Shown here piece after piece: positions 1 to 8,772 of a stretch of DNA of 64,000 bases (the first letter of the stretch is position 1; every line of letters starts with the position of its first letter). The notes under the pieces are model-generated. The model was not told where the DNA came from and did not search any database. It was given only the letters and a program-made list of their open reading frames with translations. The stretch lies in the NCBI GenBank assembly GCA_902527545.1, contig CABZPR010000004.1, positions 45,478 through 109,477 on the forward strand. Reading direction: 5' to 3'. The DNA is from an uncultured Alphaproteobacteria bacterium. Its GTDB lineage: Bacteria; Pseudomonadota; Alphaproteobacteria; HIMB59. The position numbers and the translations under genes are program-made.

Positions 1-318
1 GACTCTCTTCCTTTAAAAATTATTCTTAGATTACCATTTTACTGGATTTGGTTATTTAAAGAAATATTTAAATCTGGAGTAACGACAACAACTTTAATTT
101 GGAATGGTAAATACTCTCCTCAACTTATAAGTGTCAAAGCATCTCAGAAGAATAGAACAGGTATCGCAAACTATGCAAACGCTATAACTCTTACTCCGGG
201 CACAGTAACAATAGAAATAGATAAAAAAACATTTCTAGTTCATGCATTAAGTAAGAAACTATCCCAAGACTTGCTAACAGATGATATGAACAAAGTAATT
301 ACGGATTTAGATAAATGA
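1..318 (+). CDS. mrpE: Mrp-type antiporter subunit E (MnhE/MrpE), 5' end cut off
   Basis: Open from base 1 to a TGA at 316-318, giving the last 105 residues of the protein. The stretch ANAITLTPGTVTIEID is the typical core of MrpE/MnhE (Pfam MNHE). It is preceded by a membrane segment (FYWIWLFKEI) and followed by a short cytoplasmic tail. MrpE is a small subunit of the multi-subunit Na+/H+ antiporter in the inner membrane and is thought to help assembly rather than carry ions. The stop overlaps the start of the next gene (ATGA), as expected for a translationally coupled operon. The N-terminal part lies outside the window. Identification is firm although partial. Confidence 0.88.
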   Translation, partial: DSLPLKIILRLPFYWIWLFKEIFKSGVTTTTLIWNGKYSPQLISVKASQKNRTGIANYANAITLTPGTVTIEIDKKTFLVHALSKKLSQDLLTDDMNKVITDLDK

Positions 319-584
319 TTTTTTTTGCAACATTAATTGTTCTTGGGATCTCTGTAGCATTATGTTTAGTACGAGCAATCAAAGGACCAACACCTTTTGA
401 TAGAATATTATCTATATCAAGCATCGGGACTATTATAGCTATAGGTATCAGTGTTCATGGTTTTGCATTTGATAGACCTGATTTTGTCGATATTTCTTTG
501 ATGTATATTCTTTTGAATTTTTTAGGCACCATAGCAATACTTAGGTATTACAAAATAAAAAGAAAAAAAAGCAATGTCGTATAA
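315..584 (+). CDS. mrpF: Mrp-type antiporter subunit F (MnhF/MrpF)
   Basis: An 89-residue, very hydrophobic protein with three predicted membrane helices. The sequence VRAIKGPTPFDRILSISSIG matches the conserved loop of MrpF (the R-x-x-x-G-P-T-x-x-D-R pattern). It starts with ATG inside the TGA stop of the E subunit and ends overlapping the start of the G subunit, so the three small subunits are tightly coupled. In characterised Mrp complexes the E, F and G subunits form a small-subunit module needed for Na+/H+ exchange. Length is normal for the family. Confidence 0.88.
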   Translation: MIFFATLIVLGISVALCLVRAIKGPTPFDRILSISSIGTIIAIGISVHGFAFDRPDFVDISLMYILLNFLGTIAILRYYKIKRKKSNVV

Positions 585-888
585 TTATATCGAGTTGATT
601 TCTTTAGTCTTATTGGCAATTGGCTGCTTCTTCATTTTATCTGGGAGTCTGGGCTTAATAAAGTTACCCGATGTATTTAGTCGAATTCATGCTGCTGGTC
701 TCATTGATACACTGGGATCGGGTTTTATAGTCCTAGCTTTAATAATTTATTCAGGTTTTAGTTTATTAAGCTTTAAACTTTTATTAATACCGTTATTTTT
801 AATATTCACTAGCCCTGTAACAGGCCATGCAATAGCCCTATTTGCTCATGAGTCGGGGTATAAACCAAGGGGAAAAAATAAAAAATGA
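574..888 (+). CDS. mrpG: Mrp-type antiporter subunit G (MnhG/MrpG)
   Basis: A 104-residue membrane protein with three hydrophobic segments. The motif LPDVFSRIHAAGLIDTLG is the signature of the MrpG/PhaG family (L-P-D-x-x-x-R-x-H-A-A). It overlaps the F gene by 11 bases at its start and the next gene by 4 bases at its end. It is a small subunit of the multisubunit cation/proton antiporter. The C-terminal GHAIALFAHESGYKPRG is likewise typical (HAI-x-x-A-A-x-x-x-G in relatives). Confidence 0.9.
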   Translation: MSYNYIELISLVLLAIGCFFILSGSLGLIKLPDVFSRIHAAGLIDTLGSGFIVLALIIYSGFSLLSFKLLLIPLFLIFTSPVTGHAIALFAHESGYKPRGKNKK

Positions 889-1454
889 ATTTTTTATTAA
901 TTAATTTTTTCTTAATTTCCCTTCTATTGGTGACAACCTTTTTTATTTTTAAAACCACGTCATTAATAAGTGTTGTTGCACTTACAGGGGCTTTTACTTT
1001 GTTATGCTCAGCTATATATGTGAATTTAGATGCGGTTGATGTAGCATTTACTGAAGCTGCCGTTGGATCTGGTATATCAACAATTTTAATGGTTATGGCT
1101 GCTGCAAAATTACCAGAAGGAAAAAAAAATAAATTAATAAATTTATTTCCGAGCATTATTCTTGCAGTAGCGATATCACTTATATTGATTATTATAATTA
1201 CCAACCTCCCTTTATTAGGAGATCCTAATGCACCAATACATCTTCATGTAGTTCCAGAGTACTTAAAGGAAAGTAAAGATTTTTTTCATATACCTAATGT
1301 TGTTACTAATATTTTAGCAAGTTATAGAGGCTTCGATACTCTTGGAGAAACAATAGTAATATTTACTGCAGGCTTAGGTGTCATTGCTTTATTAACTAGC
1401 AACACTCTTAATCGTAAAACTAATTTTAAAAAAAATAAAAAAAATGAGAGATAA
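885..1454 (+). CDS. DUF4040 / MbhD-MbhE-like subunit (equivalent of the MrpA C-terminus)
   Basis: A 189-residue membrane protein. Residues ~25-75 (DAVDVAFTEAAVGSGIST) match DUF4040, found as MbhD and in the C-terminal part of MrpA. The C-terminal FDTLGETIVIFTAGLGV is the MbhE-like end of MrpA. In canonical Mrp operons these segments are fused to a large NuoL-like N-terminal domain of about 500 residues. Here they stand alone, as in archaeal Mbh operons, and NuoL-type proteins are encoded separately downstream. ATGA overlap with mrpG; overlaps mrpB by 11 bases. Role: part of the ion-translocating membrane arm (inferred from family). Confidence 0.82.
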   Translation: MNFLLINFFLISLLLVTTFFIFKTTSLISVVALTGAFTLLCSAIYVNLDAVDVAFTEAAVGSGISTILMVMAAAKLPEGKKNKLINLFPSIILAVAISLILIIIITNLPLLGDPNAPIHLHVVPEYLKESKDFFHIPNVVTNILASYRGFDTLGETIVIFTAGLGVIALLTSNTLNRKTNFKKNKKNER

Positions 1455-1881
1455 AATTTCATCAAGTCCTGTATTAAGCGTTGTAAGTAAAATTCTTTTT
1501 GCACCAATTATTATATTTGGGCTTTACGTTCAATTTCATGGTGACTATGGTCCAGGAGGTGGATTTCAGGCTGGGGTAATAGTAGCGGCGGCATTTATAT
1601 TGTATTCAATGATATTTGGGCTTTCAAAAGGAGAAACTTTAGTTCCAATAATGATCAATCGATATTTAATGTGCGTAGGTGTTTTGTTATATGCAGGTGT
1701 CGGAATAGTTTCAATATTTCTTGATGGGATGTATTTAGATTACAATGTTTTGTCATCAGACCCATCAACTGGTCAACATATTGGTATTATATTAGTTGAG
1801 CTGGGTGTAGGAATCACAGTTGCAACTGTAATGATTGCTTTGTATCACTCCTTTGCTTCCTTTGGGGAAATTAATGAGTAA
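1444..1881 (+). CDS. mrpB: Mrp-type antiporter subunit B (MnhB/MrpB)
   Basis: A 145-residue protein with four hydrophobic stretches. FGLYVQFHGDYGPGGGFQAGV is the hallmark of the MnhB family (H-G-x-x-x-P-G-G-G-F-Q-G-G/A). The ATG lies inside the end of the upstream DUF4040 gene, in a run of A residues. It is a structural membrane subunit of the antiporter complex. Its stop overlaps the start of the C subunit. Confidence 0.9.
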   Translation: MRDKISSSPVLSVVSKILFAPIIIFGLYVQFHGDYGPGGGFQAGVIVAAAFILYSMIFGLSKGETLVPIMINRYLMCVGVLLYAGVGIVSIFLDGMYLDYNVLSSDPSTGQHIGIILVELGVGITVATVMIALYHSFASFGEINE

Positions 1882-2236
1882 TTTTATTTATTTTTGGAAC
1901 CATTTTGCCTTTATTTTACTTATGGTTGGCGGATTATTCATAATCATCACAAGTCAAAACTACTTAAAAAAAGTGGTTGGCTTAGCAATTTTTCAAACTG
2001 CAGTTTTTGTATTTTTTGTATCACTCGCAAAAGTTTTAGATGGAACCGCCCCTATATTAACAAAAATGGCAAATGCCTATTCAAATCCATTGCCACACGT
2101 CTTAATACTGACTGCTATCGTCGTAGGAGTGGCTACTTCAGCGCTTGGATTGGCTTTAGTATTACAAATTTACAAGAACTACGAAACAATTGAAGAAAAA
2201 GAAATAGAGTCCTTGGAGCTAAAGTCAGATAAATAA
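1874..2236 (+). CDS. mrpC: Mrp-type antiporter subunit C (NuoK-like)
   Basis: I place the start at the ATG at 1874 (protein begins MSNFIYFWNHF), because it overlaps the mrpB stop by 8 bases like its neighbours. A longer reading from 1835 would add 13 residues with no membrane character. The 120-residue product has three helices and resembles NuoK/MrpC: G-L-x-I-x-x-x-x-x-x-x-x-K-x-x-x-G-L-x-I-F-x-x-A near the start, then PLPHVLILTAIVVGVATSALGL, which is the family's P-L-P-x-A-L-x-L-T-A-I-V-I-G core. It ends directly against the first D subunit. Confidence 0.88.
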   Translation: MSNFIYFWNHFAFILLMVGGLFIIITSQNYLKKVVGLAIFQTAVFVFFVSLAKVLDGTAPILTKMANAYSNPLPHVLILTAIVVGVATSALGLALVLQIYKNYETIEEKEIESLELKSDK

Positions 2237-3733
2237 ATGTTTGATATATTTTTAGACGATGCTCCCGCATTGGTAGTAGTTTTACCTCTTCTTATTTCTG
2301 CAATTATTGCATTTATGCCATCAAAAATATGGCCTTGGATGATTTCAATCATCACTTTGTTGTTGCATTTATTTTTATCTTTACACCTTCTTAAAGAAAT
2401 TTCTGTTTCTGGTTTAATTATATATGAGTTTGGAAATTGGGAACCACCATGGGGTATCTCTTTTAAAATAGATGGGGTGAATATTGGACTTCAATTATTA
2501 TTTTCAATTTTTGTTTTGGTATCAACATTCTACTCAAGAAAAATTTTCTTGAATGAAATTGACTATAGGGACTCCGGAAAGGCCTATTCTTTGTGGTTAT
2601 TGGCAGTTGGAAGCCTGAACGGAATTATTTTAACTAATGATATTTTTAATTTATTTGTCTTTTTAGAAATATCTGCATTAGCTTCTATTTCTTTAATTGC
2701 CTTAGGTGCAGGACAAAATAGAAAAGCATTACTCGCAGCTTTTAATTACCTAATTATCGGGGCGATCGGTGCTACATTTTATGTAATTGGGGTTGGCTTT
2801 GCCTACGCTATGACAGGTACGTTGAACATGAATGATCTTGTAATTCAACTGGCCCAATATTCCGATGGTCAGTTAGCCATCTTCGCAGGTATGTCATTCA
2901 TGCTCATAGGGCTTATGGTTAAGGCTGCAATTTTTCCTGTCCATATTTGGTTACCACCTGCATATAGCTATGCTCCATCAGCTGTTTCTACTCTTTTGGC
3001 TGCTTTAGCGACAAAAACAATTCTCTATTTTTTTGTGAGACTTTTGTACGAAGTATTCATAATTTATCCGAGCTATTTAAGTTTGTTTTTAGATTTTGTT
3101 TTATTTCCTCTATCTTTACTCGCTATATTCATTGGGACTGTAATAGCCATCTATCAAGATGATATCAAAAAACTTTTGGCATTTTCCTCAATTGCGCAAA
3201 TTGGCTACATCACACTGGCTTTTAGCCTTAAAGACCACATTGGAGTAGTTTCGGGCTTTGTACATATATTTAATCATGCTTTGATCAAAGGAGGATTATT
3301 TATGGCTGTTGGTTACTTTGCTATTCTTTATAAGGATAGAGTAACCCTAAACAGTTTAAAAGGTTTTGGCTATAAATACCCCATAACTTCATTTGCTTTA
3401 TTAATTTGTGGATTATCATTAATTGGATTGCCTCTGACAAATGGTTTCATTTCAAAATTATATTTATTTCAAGCTCTTTATACAAATGAGATGTATTTTT
3501 CAATCGCTTTAGTTGCGGTAAGCTCAGCATTAGCTGTTGTATATTTCTGGAAAATAGTGGAACAGATGTGGTTTTCAGAAATTAAATTTAAATCTGAAAA
3601 AGAAGATGCTTATATTTATTTACCAATATGGATAATTACAATCTCAATAATTGTTTTTGGGTTATATTCAACACCAATAATTGAATTTTCTAACTTGTCT
3701 GCAGACTATTTAATATCAGGTTATCAAAATTGA
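2237..3733 (+). CDS. mrpD: Mrp-type antiporter subunit D (first of three proton-channel subunits)
   Basis: A 498-residue protein of about 14 membrane helices from the NuoL/M/N - MrpA/D family (Pfam Proton_antipo_M). The KAAIFPVHIWLPPAYSYAPS loop around residue 230 carries the conserved Lys and the W-L-P-x-A-x-x-x-A-P-S signature, and a later SSIAQIGYI matches the second conserved block. It follows mrpC directly with no gap. The product carries protons through the membrane and couples them to Na+ export. Two further family members follow in the same operon, so this is the best MrpD candidate by position. Confidence 0.88.
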   Translation: MFDIFLDDAPALVVVLPLLISAIIAFMPSKIWPWMISIITLLLHLFLSLHLLKEISVSGLIIYEFGNWEPPWGISFKIDGVNIGLQLLFSIFVLVSTFYSRKIFLNEIDYRDSGKAYSLWLLAVGSLNGIILTNDIFNLFVFLEISALASISLIALGAGQNRKALLAAFNYLIIGAIGATFYVIGVGFAYAMTGTLNMNDLVIQLAQYSDGQLAIFAGMSFMLIGLMVKAAIFPVHIWLPPAYSYAPSAVSTLLAALATKTILYFFVRLLYEVFIIYPSYLSLFLDFVLFPLSLLAIFIGTVIAIYQDDIKKLLAFSSIAQIGYITLAFSLKDHIGVVSGFVHIFNHALIKGGLFMAVGYFAILYKDRVTLNSLKGFGYKYPITSFALLICGLSLIGLPLTNGFISKLYLFQALYTNEMYFSIALVAVSSALAVVYFWKIVEQMWFSEIKFKSEKEDAYIYLPIWIITISIIVFGLYSTPIIEFSNLSADYLISGYQN

Positions 3734-5181
3734 GTAATTCGTTTTTAATCATACTAGGTATTATCACGCCACTTTTTGCAGCATTATTCTCTTATGTCTG
3801 TAGATATAATAATAACTTAAGAGACTCTTTTGGAATAATTGGAGGTCTGATAACATTTGTAATCAGTTTAAAAATTTTTCATGGAATACAAAATAATGAG
3901 GTATTTCAAATAACTTTTTTTACACTTTTTGATGGGGTAGATTTTGCTTTTAAAGTATCACCTCTTGGATCTATTTTTAGTTTAGTCGCATCTTCTTTGT
4001 GGATATTGGCATCTATCTACACTATTGGTTATATGAGGGGTGCTGGTGAAAAAAATCAAACAAGATTTGTAATTTTTTATTCAATCGCAATCCATGCTGC
4101 ATTGGCAATAGCTTGGTCTGGAAATCTTCTAGTCTTATTTATTTTTTATGAAATATTAACTTTTTCAACTTTCCCTTTAGTTGGACATAAGCAAAACGCT
4201 GAGTCGCAAACTGCAGGAAGGCTCTATTTGTCGATTTTAGTGGGTACCTCTTTAATATTTTTCTTACCAGCTATATTTTGGATTTGGCTTGAAACAGGAA
4301 CTTTAGATTTTCAAGATGGGGGAATACTTATAAATAAATTCCCAGCAGAGTACCTATCTTTTCTAATAGCTATGCTTGTGTTTGGTATAGGTAAAGCAGC
4401 AATTATGCCTATTCATCGTTGGTTGCCTGCTGCAATGGTGGCGCCAACTCCAGTTTCTGCATTACTCCACGCCGTTGCTGTAGTAAAAGCTGGTGTATTT
4501 AGTTTTCTCGTGGTTATTATTTATATTGTTGGTCCAGACTTTTTACTTCAAACAAAAAGTTCTGACTGGTTAGTCTGGTTAGCATGTTTCACTATAATGG
4601 CTTCTAGTATCATAGCGATAACAAAAGATGACTTAAAAGCGAGACTTGCTTATTCTACCATTAGTCAACTTTCCTATATTATTTTGGGAGCAGCTTTGGC
4701 TTCATCTTTAGCTCTAAAAGGAGCATCTTTTCATATAATAACTCATGCTTTGGGTAAGATAACTCTATTCTTCTGTGCAGGTGCTATTTATGTAACTGCC
4801 CATATTAAGAAGGTAAGTGACCTAAAAGGTATAGGCTATAAATTACCGTTAATATTTTTTGCTTACACTTTAGGCGCTCTATCAATCATTGGAGTTCCTC
4901 CTTTTATTGGTTCTTGGAGTAAATTTTATTTAATCATGGGCTCTATAGAGAGAGAATTTATAATTGTTGCAATAATCTTAGGTATTTCCTCATTGCTAAA
5001 TATTTATTATCTATTACAGCCTGTAGTAATAGGCTTCACCCAAAACTCTAAGATAGAGATAAAATTAATTAAAGCCCCTTTAACTGTTTGGCCACCATTA
5101 ATTACAGGTTTAGCCTGTTTAGTTTTCTTTTTTTATGCAAACTATTTTTTGAATAATGTTAGTGGAGTAATAGTGAATTAA
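3730..5181 (+). CDS. Proton-antiporter subunit, NuoL/MrpD family (second)
   Basis: A 483-residue, roughly 14-helix protein. It starts with TTG, overlapping the TGA of the previous gene. The central block GKAAIMPIHRWLPAAMVAP followed by TPVSALLHA is the classic NuoL/NuoM quinone-side signature, closer to NuoL/MrpA than the first D gene. STISQLSYIILGAAL is the second conserved block. It may replace the NuoL-like N-terminal domain that MrpA carries in standard operons (inference from the missing full-length MrpA). The product sits in the inner membrane as an ion-translocating subunit. Confidence 0.82.
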   Translation: MSNSFLIILGIITPLFAALFSYVCRYNNNLRDSFGIIGGLITFVISLKIFHGIQNNEVFQITFFTLFDGVDFAFKVSPLGSIFSLVASSLWILASIYTIGYMRGAGEKNQTRFVIFYSIAIHAALAIAWSGNLLVLFIFYEILTFSTFPLVGHKQNAESQTAGRLYLSILVGTSLIFFLPAIFWIWLETGTLDFQDGGILINKFPAEYLSFLIAMLVFGIGKAAIMPIHRWLPAAMVAPTPVSALLHAVAVVKAGVFSFLVVIIYIVGPDFLLQTKSSDWLVWLACFTIMASSIIAITKDDLKARLAYSTISQLSYIILGAALASSLALKGASFHIITHALGKITLFFCAGAIYVTAHIKKVSDLKGIGYKLPLIFFAYTLGALSIIGVPPFIGSWSKFYLIMGSIEREFIIVAIILGISSLLNIYYLLQPVVIGFTQNSKIEIKLIKAPLTVWPPLITGLACLVFFFYANYFLNNVSGVIVN

Positions 5182-5415
5182 ATGAAAAAAAATGATTTAA
5201 AGAGTATGGGTAAAAGCTTTACAAAGTACATACTTATAATCGGAGCACTTTTAATTCTTTTAGACTTTACTTTTCAGAGACATGAATACTTTTCCTTTGT
5301 AGAGATATATGGCTTCCCAGCATTTTTCGGTTTTGTAAGTTTTGTTTTTATAGTCATGTTAGGAAAGTGGCTGAGGAAATTCTTAATGAGGAAGGAGGAT
5401 TATTATGATCAGTAA
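5182..5415 (+). CDS. Small membrane protein in the antiporter operon
   Basis: A 77-residue protein, not recognised by family. It has two hydrophobic helices (about residues 15-30 and 40-62), a basic N-terminus (MKKNDLKSMGKSF) and a charged tail (RKEDYYDQ). It abuts the upstream D-type gene and overlaps the next one by 11 bases. A ribosome site (GAGGAAGGAGG) for the next gene lies inside its end. Its fixed place between two antiporter subunits suggests an accessory subunit of the complex; this is inference from position. Confidence 0.65.
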   Translation: MKKNDLKSMGKSFTKYILIIGALLILLDFTFQRHEYFSFVEIYGFPAFFGFVSFVFIVMLGKWLRKFLMRKEDYYDQ

Positions 5416-7087
5416 TTTTATTCCCGGTTTAATAATGATAATTACTTCATTCTTATTGCCAACAATTCCTCAATACTTTAGACACCCTGCGATGTTGTTA
5501 TCAGTGGGTTTATCAGCTTTATCTTTATTTAATGGTTATGGAACTTTTTTAGAGTGGGACATACTTGGTTTAAATTTAATATTATATCAATCAGATAGTT
5601 TAACTCTTCCTTTTGCTATTATTTTTCATATTGCTGCTATACTTGTAATAATTTTTAGCTGGCACAGTAAAAATTTAATGGAGCACATGGCGACATTAGC
5701 TTATGCAGGCTCTGCTATTGGTGCTCTCCATGCAGGAGATTTTTTTAGTTTATTTATTTGGTGGGAAGCAACAGCTCTTACTTCAGTCTTTATAGTTTTT
5801 GCTGGAAATACAAATGCAGCAAAAGATGCAGCTATGAGATATTTGATCATTCAAGTTTCTTCAGGTGTATTACTTTTAATTGGCGCATGTTTAATGCTAT
5901 ATCAAACAGGAAACCATAATTTAGTTGTTCTAGATTTAAAAACAAATTTTGGAATTTTTATATTTATTGCTTTTGGAATTAAGGCTGCATTTCCTCTTTT
6001 AAATGGTTGGCTACAAGACTCTTACCCTGAGTCTTCAGTTACTGGCACAGTGGCACTTTCTGCTTTTACAACAAAATTGGCAATTTATGCTTTAGCTAGA
6101 ACTTTTCCAGGCACTGACTCACTGATTTGGATAGGCGCAATAATGACAGCTTTTCCTGTATTTTTTGCAGTTATAGAAAATGATTTAAGAAGAGTTTTGT
6201 CATTTAGTCTTAATAACCAATTAGGCTTTATGGTTGTTGGTATTGGTATTGGTACAGAACTTTCTCTTAACGGAACGGTAGCGCATGCGTTCGTTCATAT
6301 AATTTATAAAGCTCTTTTGTTTATGAGTATGGGTGCTGTTTTATACAGAGCTGGAACAACAAAAGCTTCTGAATTAGGTGGCCTTTACAAATACATGCCA
6401 TTCACAACAATATTTTGCATTATAGGGGCCATGTCTATTTCTGCATTTCCGATGTTTAGCGGATTTGTCGCTAAATCTTTAATAATGTCCTCGCTTGGAG
6501 GTATGGGAATGGTTTTAATTTACTTTATTTTATTCTTTGCTTCCGCAGGTGTTTTGGAGCACTCAGGGATAAAGATACCTTACTTTGCTTTCTTTGCACA
6601 CGAGAGGAAGAATAAAGTTAAAGAGGCTCCAATTAATATGCTAATTGCAATGGGTATCGCTGCTTTTTTATGTATTGCTATAGGTGTATTCCCAAAATAT
6701 TTGTATCAAATACTTCCATACACAGTAGAGTATCAGCCTTATACTTTAGACCATGTAATAAGTCAGCTACAACTTTTAGTTTTTGCAATTATTGCATTTT
6801 TATTTTTAGTTAAATTTAAACTTTATCCCTCCGAGATTAGATCAACTGTTTTAAATTCTGATTGGTTTTATAGAAAAATGTTACCTGGTATTGGTAAACC
6901 CTTATTTAAAAAAATAGGTATATTAACAGATAGTTTATATAAAAATTTAGGTTTATCTTTTAAACAAGTATTAAGTAAATCTTATAAATTTAGTAATTTA
7001 TCCTACATTAAAGTTACAACACCTAGTTTTGCAGGTACAATTCTAATATCAATTTTATTTATAATGTTAGTAATCGTTTTGGTGTGA
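5405..7087 (+). CDS. Proton-antiporter subunit, NuoN/MrpD family (third)
   Basis: A 560-residue, multi-helix member of the NuoL/M/N antiporter family. It has the conserved FGIKAAFPLLNGWLQDSYPE loop (Lys plus a changed W-L-x-D-x-x-P-x signature) and FSLNNQLGFMVVGIGIG as the second block. Its C-terminus is extended by about 60 residues relative to the others, ending in one more hydrophobic helix. The strong ribosome site GAGGAAGGAGG upstream supports the ATG at 5405. With three such subunits the complex would have three proton paths. It is the last gene of the operon and meets the chorismate mutase gene tail to tail with no gap. Confidence 0.82.
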   Translation: MISNFIPGLIMIITSFLLPTIPQYFRHPAMLLSVGLSALSLFNGYGTFLEWDILGLNLILYQSDSLTLPFAIIFHIAAILVIIFSWHSKNLMEHMATLAYAGSAIGALHAGDFFSLFIWWEATALTSVFIVFAGNTNAAKDAAMRYLIIQVSSGVLLLIGACLMLYQTGNHNLVVLDLKTNFGIFIFIAFGIKAAFPLLNGWLQDSYPESSVTGTVALSAFTTKLAIYALARTFPGTDSLIWIGAIMTAFPVFFAVIENDLRRVLSFSLNNQLGFMVVGIGIGTELSLNGTVAHAFVHIIYKALLFMSMGAVLYRAGTTKASELGGLYKYMPFTTIFCIIGAMSISAFPMFSGFVAKSLIMSSLGGMGMVLIYFILFFASAGVLEHSGIKIPYFAFFAHERKNKVKEAPINMLIAMGIAAFLCIAIGVFPKYLYQILPYTVEYQPYTLDHVISQLQLLVFAIIAFLFLVKFKLYPSEIRSTVLNSDWFYRKMLPGIGKPLFKKIGILTDSLYKNLGLSFKQVLSKSYKFSNLSYIKVTTPSFAGTILISILFIMLVIVLV

Positions 7088-7378
7088 TTATTTTTTTATT
7101 TTTGCAGACTCTAGTTTAATAGCTTCTTGGATAAAAATTTGCCAAATTCTAACAATTATTTCAGCGTCAATTTTATTTTTTTTTGCTTTTGATTGAACAG
7201 ACTTTAAAATATGAGTAATTCTTTCGTGATCAATTATTTCTTCTCTATTTTCCTTTAATTTAGTGACTTTGTGTATTTCTTTAAATCTATCACCAATCAG
7301 CTCAATAATCTTGTTATCAATATTATCAATTTTCTTTCTTACTTTTTTAAGCTCTTCAATGTTATTTTTTTTAGTCAT
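7088..7378 (-). CDS. Chorismate mutase, AroQ type
   Basis: A stand-alone helical chorismate mutase domain, about 96 residues from the ATG at 7378; a TTG three codons upstream is less likely. ELKKVRKKIDNIDNKIIEL gives the usual first helix, where the N-terminal Arg and Asp of the R-x-x-I-D-x-x-D pattern are present. KLKENR with HERITHIL matches the second and third helices. It converts chorismate to prephenate in phenylalanine and tyrosine synthesis in the cytoplasm. The gene lies alone between the antiporter operon and the LOG gene. Confidence 0.85.
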   Translation of the reverse strand: MTKKNNIEELKKVRKKIDNIDNKIIELIGDRFKEIHKVTKLKENREEIIDHERITHILKSVQSKAKKNKIDAEIIVRIWQIFIQEAIKLESAKIKK

Positions 7379-7409
7379 TTTTCTCAATATTGCTGTACAG
7401 TAAATTTAT

Positions 7410-7961
7410 ATGAAATTAAAAAATTCTAAACATAAAGTTGCCGTATTTTGTGGATCTATGTTTGGATCAAACAAAAACTTTAAAGATTTAGCTATAACAG
7501 TTACAAAATATCTAGCACAAAATGATTATGACATTGTTTATGGAGGAGGAGAAAATGGATTAATGGGTGTTGTTGCTAAGACAGCATTAAAATATAACGC
7601 CCATGTAACTGGTATTATCCCATCTTTTCTAGATAAGCGTGAGAAAATTCACACAAAAATTAACAAAATTCATGTTACGAAAACAATGGAGCAAAGAAAA
7701 AAAAAGTTTCTACAATTGTCAGATAGTTTTGTCGCTTTACCCGGGGGCGGGGGCACAATAGAAGAAATTAGTTTAGTAATCAGTGCTCTTCAATTGGGAG
7801 TTATAAAAGGTAAAAAATGTATTTTGTTTAATTATAATAATTATTGGTCTGATATAATTAATCAATATAAGAAAGTAATGAACTCAAAATTTGCTTATAA
7901 GAACTTTAAAGATTTATTTTCAGTTTGTAATAATCTAAAAGAATTTAAAGAATTATATTAA
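7410..7961 (+). CDS. LOG family protein (nucleoside 5'-monophosphate phosphoribohydrolase)
   Basis: A 183-residue Rossmann-like protein. PGGGGTIEE at residues 111-119 is the P-G-G-x-G-T-x-x-E motif that defines the LOG/lysine-decarboxylase-like family. VFCGSMFGS near the start and YGGGENGLMG are the other two conserved blocks. Members cleave nucleoside 5'-monophosphates (cytokinin ribotides in plants, general nucleotides in bacteria) into base and ribose phosphate. The true bacterial substrate here is not known. The 3' end overlaps the stop of the convergent amidotransferase gene by 9 bases. Confidence 0.88.
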   Translation: MKLKNSKHKVAVFCGSMFGSNKNFKDLAITVTKYLAQNDYDIVYGGGENGLMGVVAKTALKYNAHVTGIIPSFLDKREKIHTKINKIHVTKTMEQRKKKFLQLSDSFVALPGGGGTIEEISLVISALQLGVIKGKKCILFNYNNYWSDIINQYKKVMNSKFAYKNFKDLFSVCNNLKEFKELY

Positions 7962-8744
7962 TTTTTTTTTTAAATAACTTAACCAATTTTTTAATTCTTT
8001 GTGTCTTAACGAATCTTTTAACAAAGATTGACTATAGCTCTTTATATTAGGTCTTTTAAAGTCTTTGATTAAGCTTTGTATTTGATTTTTACTAAATAGT
8101 TTTTCTTTGAGTAAAATATTTTTTCTTGCATTTAAAATTTGTCCTGTGTATTTAAAATTAAATTCAGGATGATATTGGGTACCCCAAAATTTATTGCTTA
8201 CAAGAGACTGAATTGAGTAATGATTGTCTGAGAGAACATGAGAGCTATTTGGCTTTTGAGATATATGGTCAATATGAGATGCAAAAGCATCAAATATCAA
8301 GGGCTTATCTTTATACATTGGATGATGCGCACCATATTTATTAATACTTATATTATAGGCTATACCAATTTCTCTACCTTTAGGATTTTTTTTAACTGTG
8401 CCACCATTTGCAACAGTAAAAAGTTGCATACCCCAACAACTACCAAACATATTTACCTTTAACTTTGATAACTTTTTCATGAGAGAAATTTGGTTTTTAA
8501 TTTCTCTTGTATTATCATAAATATTAAGACTTGAACCTGTCCATACTATGCCAGTAAATGAATTTATGAAACTTTCATCATAATTTTCATCTAAGTTCAT
8601 CGAGGGATAAATGAATTTAGTTTTTATTTTTGAATTAATTATTTTTAGTTGGTCTCTATAAAACTCACATATTGGTTGTAATCCATATCTAGCCAGTTTA
8701 CTCCATCCATTTTTGTCATATCCATTAACTATTAGTAAATTCAT
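7953..8744 (-). CDS. Class I glutamine amidotransferase-like protein (first copy)
   Basis: A 263-residue stand-alone class I amidotransferase domain. GSCWGMQ puts the nucleophilic Cys at residue 103, and YHPE gives His192 and Glu194, so the catalytic triad is complete. Family members transfer ammonia to a partner synthetase or hydrolyse gamma-glutamyl amides. No partner synthetase lies beside it. A paralogue with the same N-terminal pattern (NLLI-x-x-G-x-D-K-N) sits at 57177-57917 beside a glutamine-synthetase-like gene. About 60 residues at the C-terminus are beyond the usual domain end. The substrate is unknown. Confidence 0.75.
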   Translation of the reverse strand: MNLLIVNGYDKNGWSKLARYGLQPICEFYRDQLKIINSKIKTKFIYPSMNLDENYDESFINSFTGIVWTGSSLNIYDNTREIKNQISLMKKLSKLKVNMFGSCWGMQLFTVANGGTVKKNPKGREIGIAYNISINKYGAHHPMYKDKPLIFDAFASHIDHISQKPNSSHVLSDNHYSIQSLVSNKFWGTQYHPEFNFKYTGQILNARKNILLKEKLFSKNQIQSLIKDFKRPNIKSYSQSLLKDSLRHKELKNWLSYLKKKLI

Positions 8745-8772
8745 TCATATTTAATATATTTAGATTAAGTAC

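Noticed and set aside
1894..2193. A 99-residue open frame inside mrpC
   Set aside because: It lies in a different frame wholly within the well-supported NuoK-like gene, with a composition (many Lys, Ser, Cys, Arg) that fits a shadow frame.
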